A stretch of DNA of 5,114 bases, taken from positions 1-5,114 of the forward strand of contig URFJ01000126.1 of assembly GCA_900547135.1 (NCBI GenBank), given 5' to 3'. This DNA comes from an uncultured Eubacteriales bacterium. GTDB lineage: Bacteria; Bacillota; Clostridia; Christensenellales; CAG-138. Made by a program: the position numbers and the translations under genes. This document shows positions 4,966 to 5,114 of the stretch, one piece after another. Numbering within the stretch: position 1 is the stretch's first letter; the number at the start of each line of letters is the position of its first letter. Under the pieces are notes generated by a model. The model was not told the DNA's origin. It saw only the letters and a list, made by a program, of their open reading frames with translations, and did not search any database.

Positions 4966-5114
4966 TCATCCCTCCCAGCGTTTGAATACCACGCAGGCGT
5001 TATGGCCGCCAAAGCCCAGACTATCGCTCATGGCATACTCCACCTGCGCCGCGCGACCCTGGTTGGGGATATAGTCCAGATCCAGCTCCGGGTCCGGCTC
5101 CTGCAAATTGACAG
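4966..5114 (-). CDS. fabF: 3-oxoacyl-[acyl-carrier-protein] synthase II, C-terminal fragment
   Basis: The last 48 residues of FabF run in from the right edge and stop at TGA 4966-4968. FabF condenses malonyl-ACP with acyl-ACP in FASII elongation. The fragment shows the diagnostic end of the family: EPDPELDLDYIPNQGRA, then VEYAMSDSLGFGGHNACVVF and a short basic tail FKRWEG. The catalytic Cys-His-His residues lie upstream and outside the window, so activity cannot be judged. The gating loop GFGG is present, but the residue before it is Leu where most FabF proteins have Phe (NSFGFGG). The gap to fabZ is two bases. Initial beta-ketoacyl synthases of the same fold, such as FabB, would look similar, but the GGHNA form and the Firmicute cluster order favour FabF. 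Confidence 0.93.
   Translation of the reverse strand, partial: VNLQEPDPELDLDYIPNQGRAAQVEYAMSDSLGFGGHNACVVFKRWEG
4971..4976 (-). promoter_or_regulatory. ribosome binding site deciding the fabZ start
   Basis: GGGAGG on the minus strand lies in the last codons of fabF. Its distance is seven bases to the ATG at 4963 and one base to the overlapping ATG at 4969, so the shorter FabZ is more likely. Confidence 0.8.

Noticed and set aside
4508..5114. FapR- or FabT-type operator near the fab genes
   Set aside because: No palindrome of either type was seen. Such sites normally lie at the operon promoter, which is outside the window to the right.
1..5114. CRISPR array, insertion sequence, phage or defence genes
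   Set aside because: No spaced repeats, transposase or integrase motifs, terminal repeats with duplications, or defence domains were found. The genes are core lipid metabolism.

Overview
The window looks like chromosomal DNA of a Gram-positive bacterium of the Bacillota, most likely a member of the Clostridia. The main evidence is the tightly packed block fabF-fabZ-accC-accD-accA on the minus strand, which is the tail of a typical Firmicute type II fatty-acid-synthesis (FASII) cluster. Supporting points are the short AccA (263 residues, without the long N-terminal arm of the E. coli protein), the AccD with a four-cysteine zinc ribbon, and strong GGAGG-type ribosome binding sites at nearly every junction. 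The assignment below phylum level is an inference from layout and protein style.

Right to left, in the direction of transcription: the last 48 codons of fabF (condensing enzyme KAS II) run in from the right edge (4966-5114). They are followed by fabZ (4508-4963), accC (3161-4504), accD (2268-3149), accA (1490-2281) and a DegV/FakB-type fatty-acid-binding protein gene (657-1490). Every junction is an overlap or a gap of 11 bases or less, so this is almost certainly one transcription unit with translational coupling. Its promoter lies beyond the right edge.

The genes work together as follows. AccC carboxylates biotin on the carrier protein, and AccA with AccD moves the carboxyl group to acetyl-CoA to give malonyl-CoA. 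FabF condenses malonyl-ACP with the growing acyl-ACP, and FabZ dehydrates the 3-hydroxyacyl-ACP intermediate. The DegV-family protein probably carries free fatty acids, possibly for a FakA-type fatty-acid kinase, which would join synthesis and uptake of fatty acids in one operon. The gene for the biotin carrier protein (accB), which in many Firmicute clusters sits between fabF and fabZ, is absent from that place here.

Left end: positions 2-166 on the plus strand are the last 54 codons of a different gene, tentatively the CorC/HlyC domain end of a hemolysin-type membrane transporter. A plausible intrinsic terminator follows at 222-252. The convergent gap 167-656 (490 bases) is AT-rich and holds no convincing gene, but it has several inverted repeats, some of which could pair in competing ways. 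No U-tract terminator for the minus-strand operon was found there.

I see no CRISPR array, insertion sequence, tRNA, rRNA or defence system. Apart from the operon layout and the structured gap, this is ordinary core-metabolism sequence.
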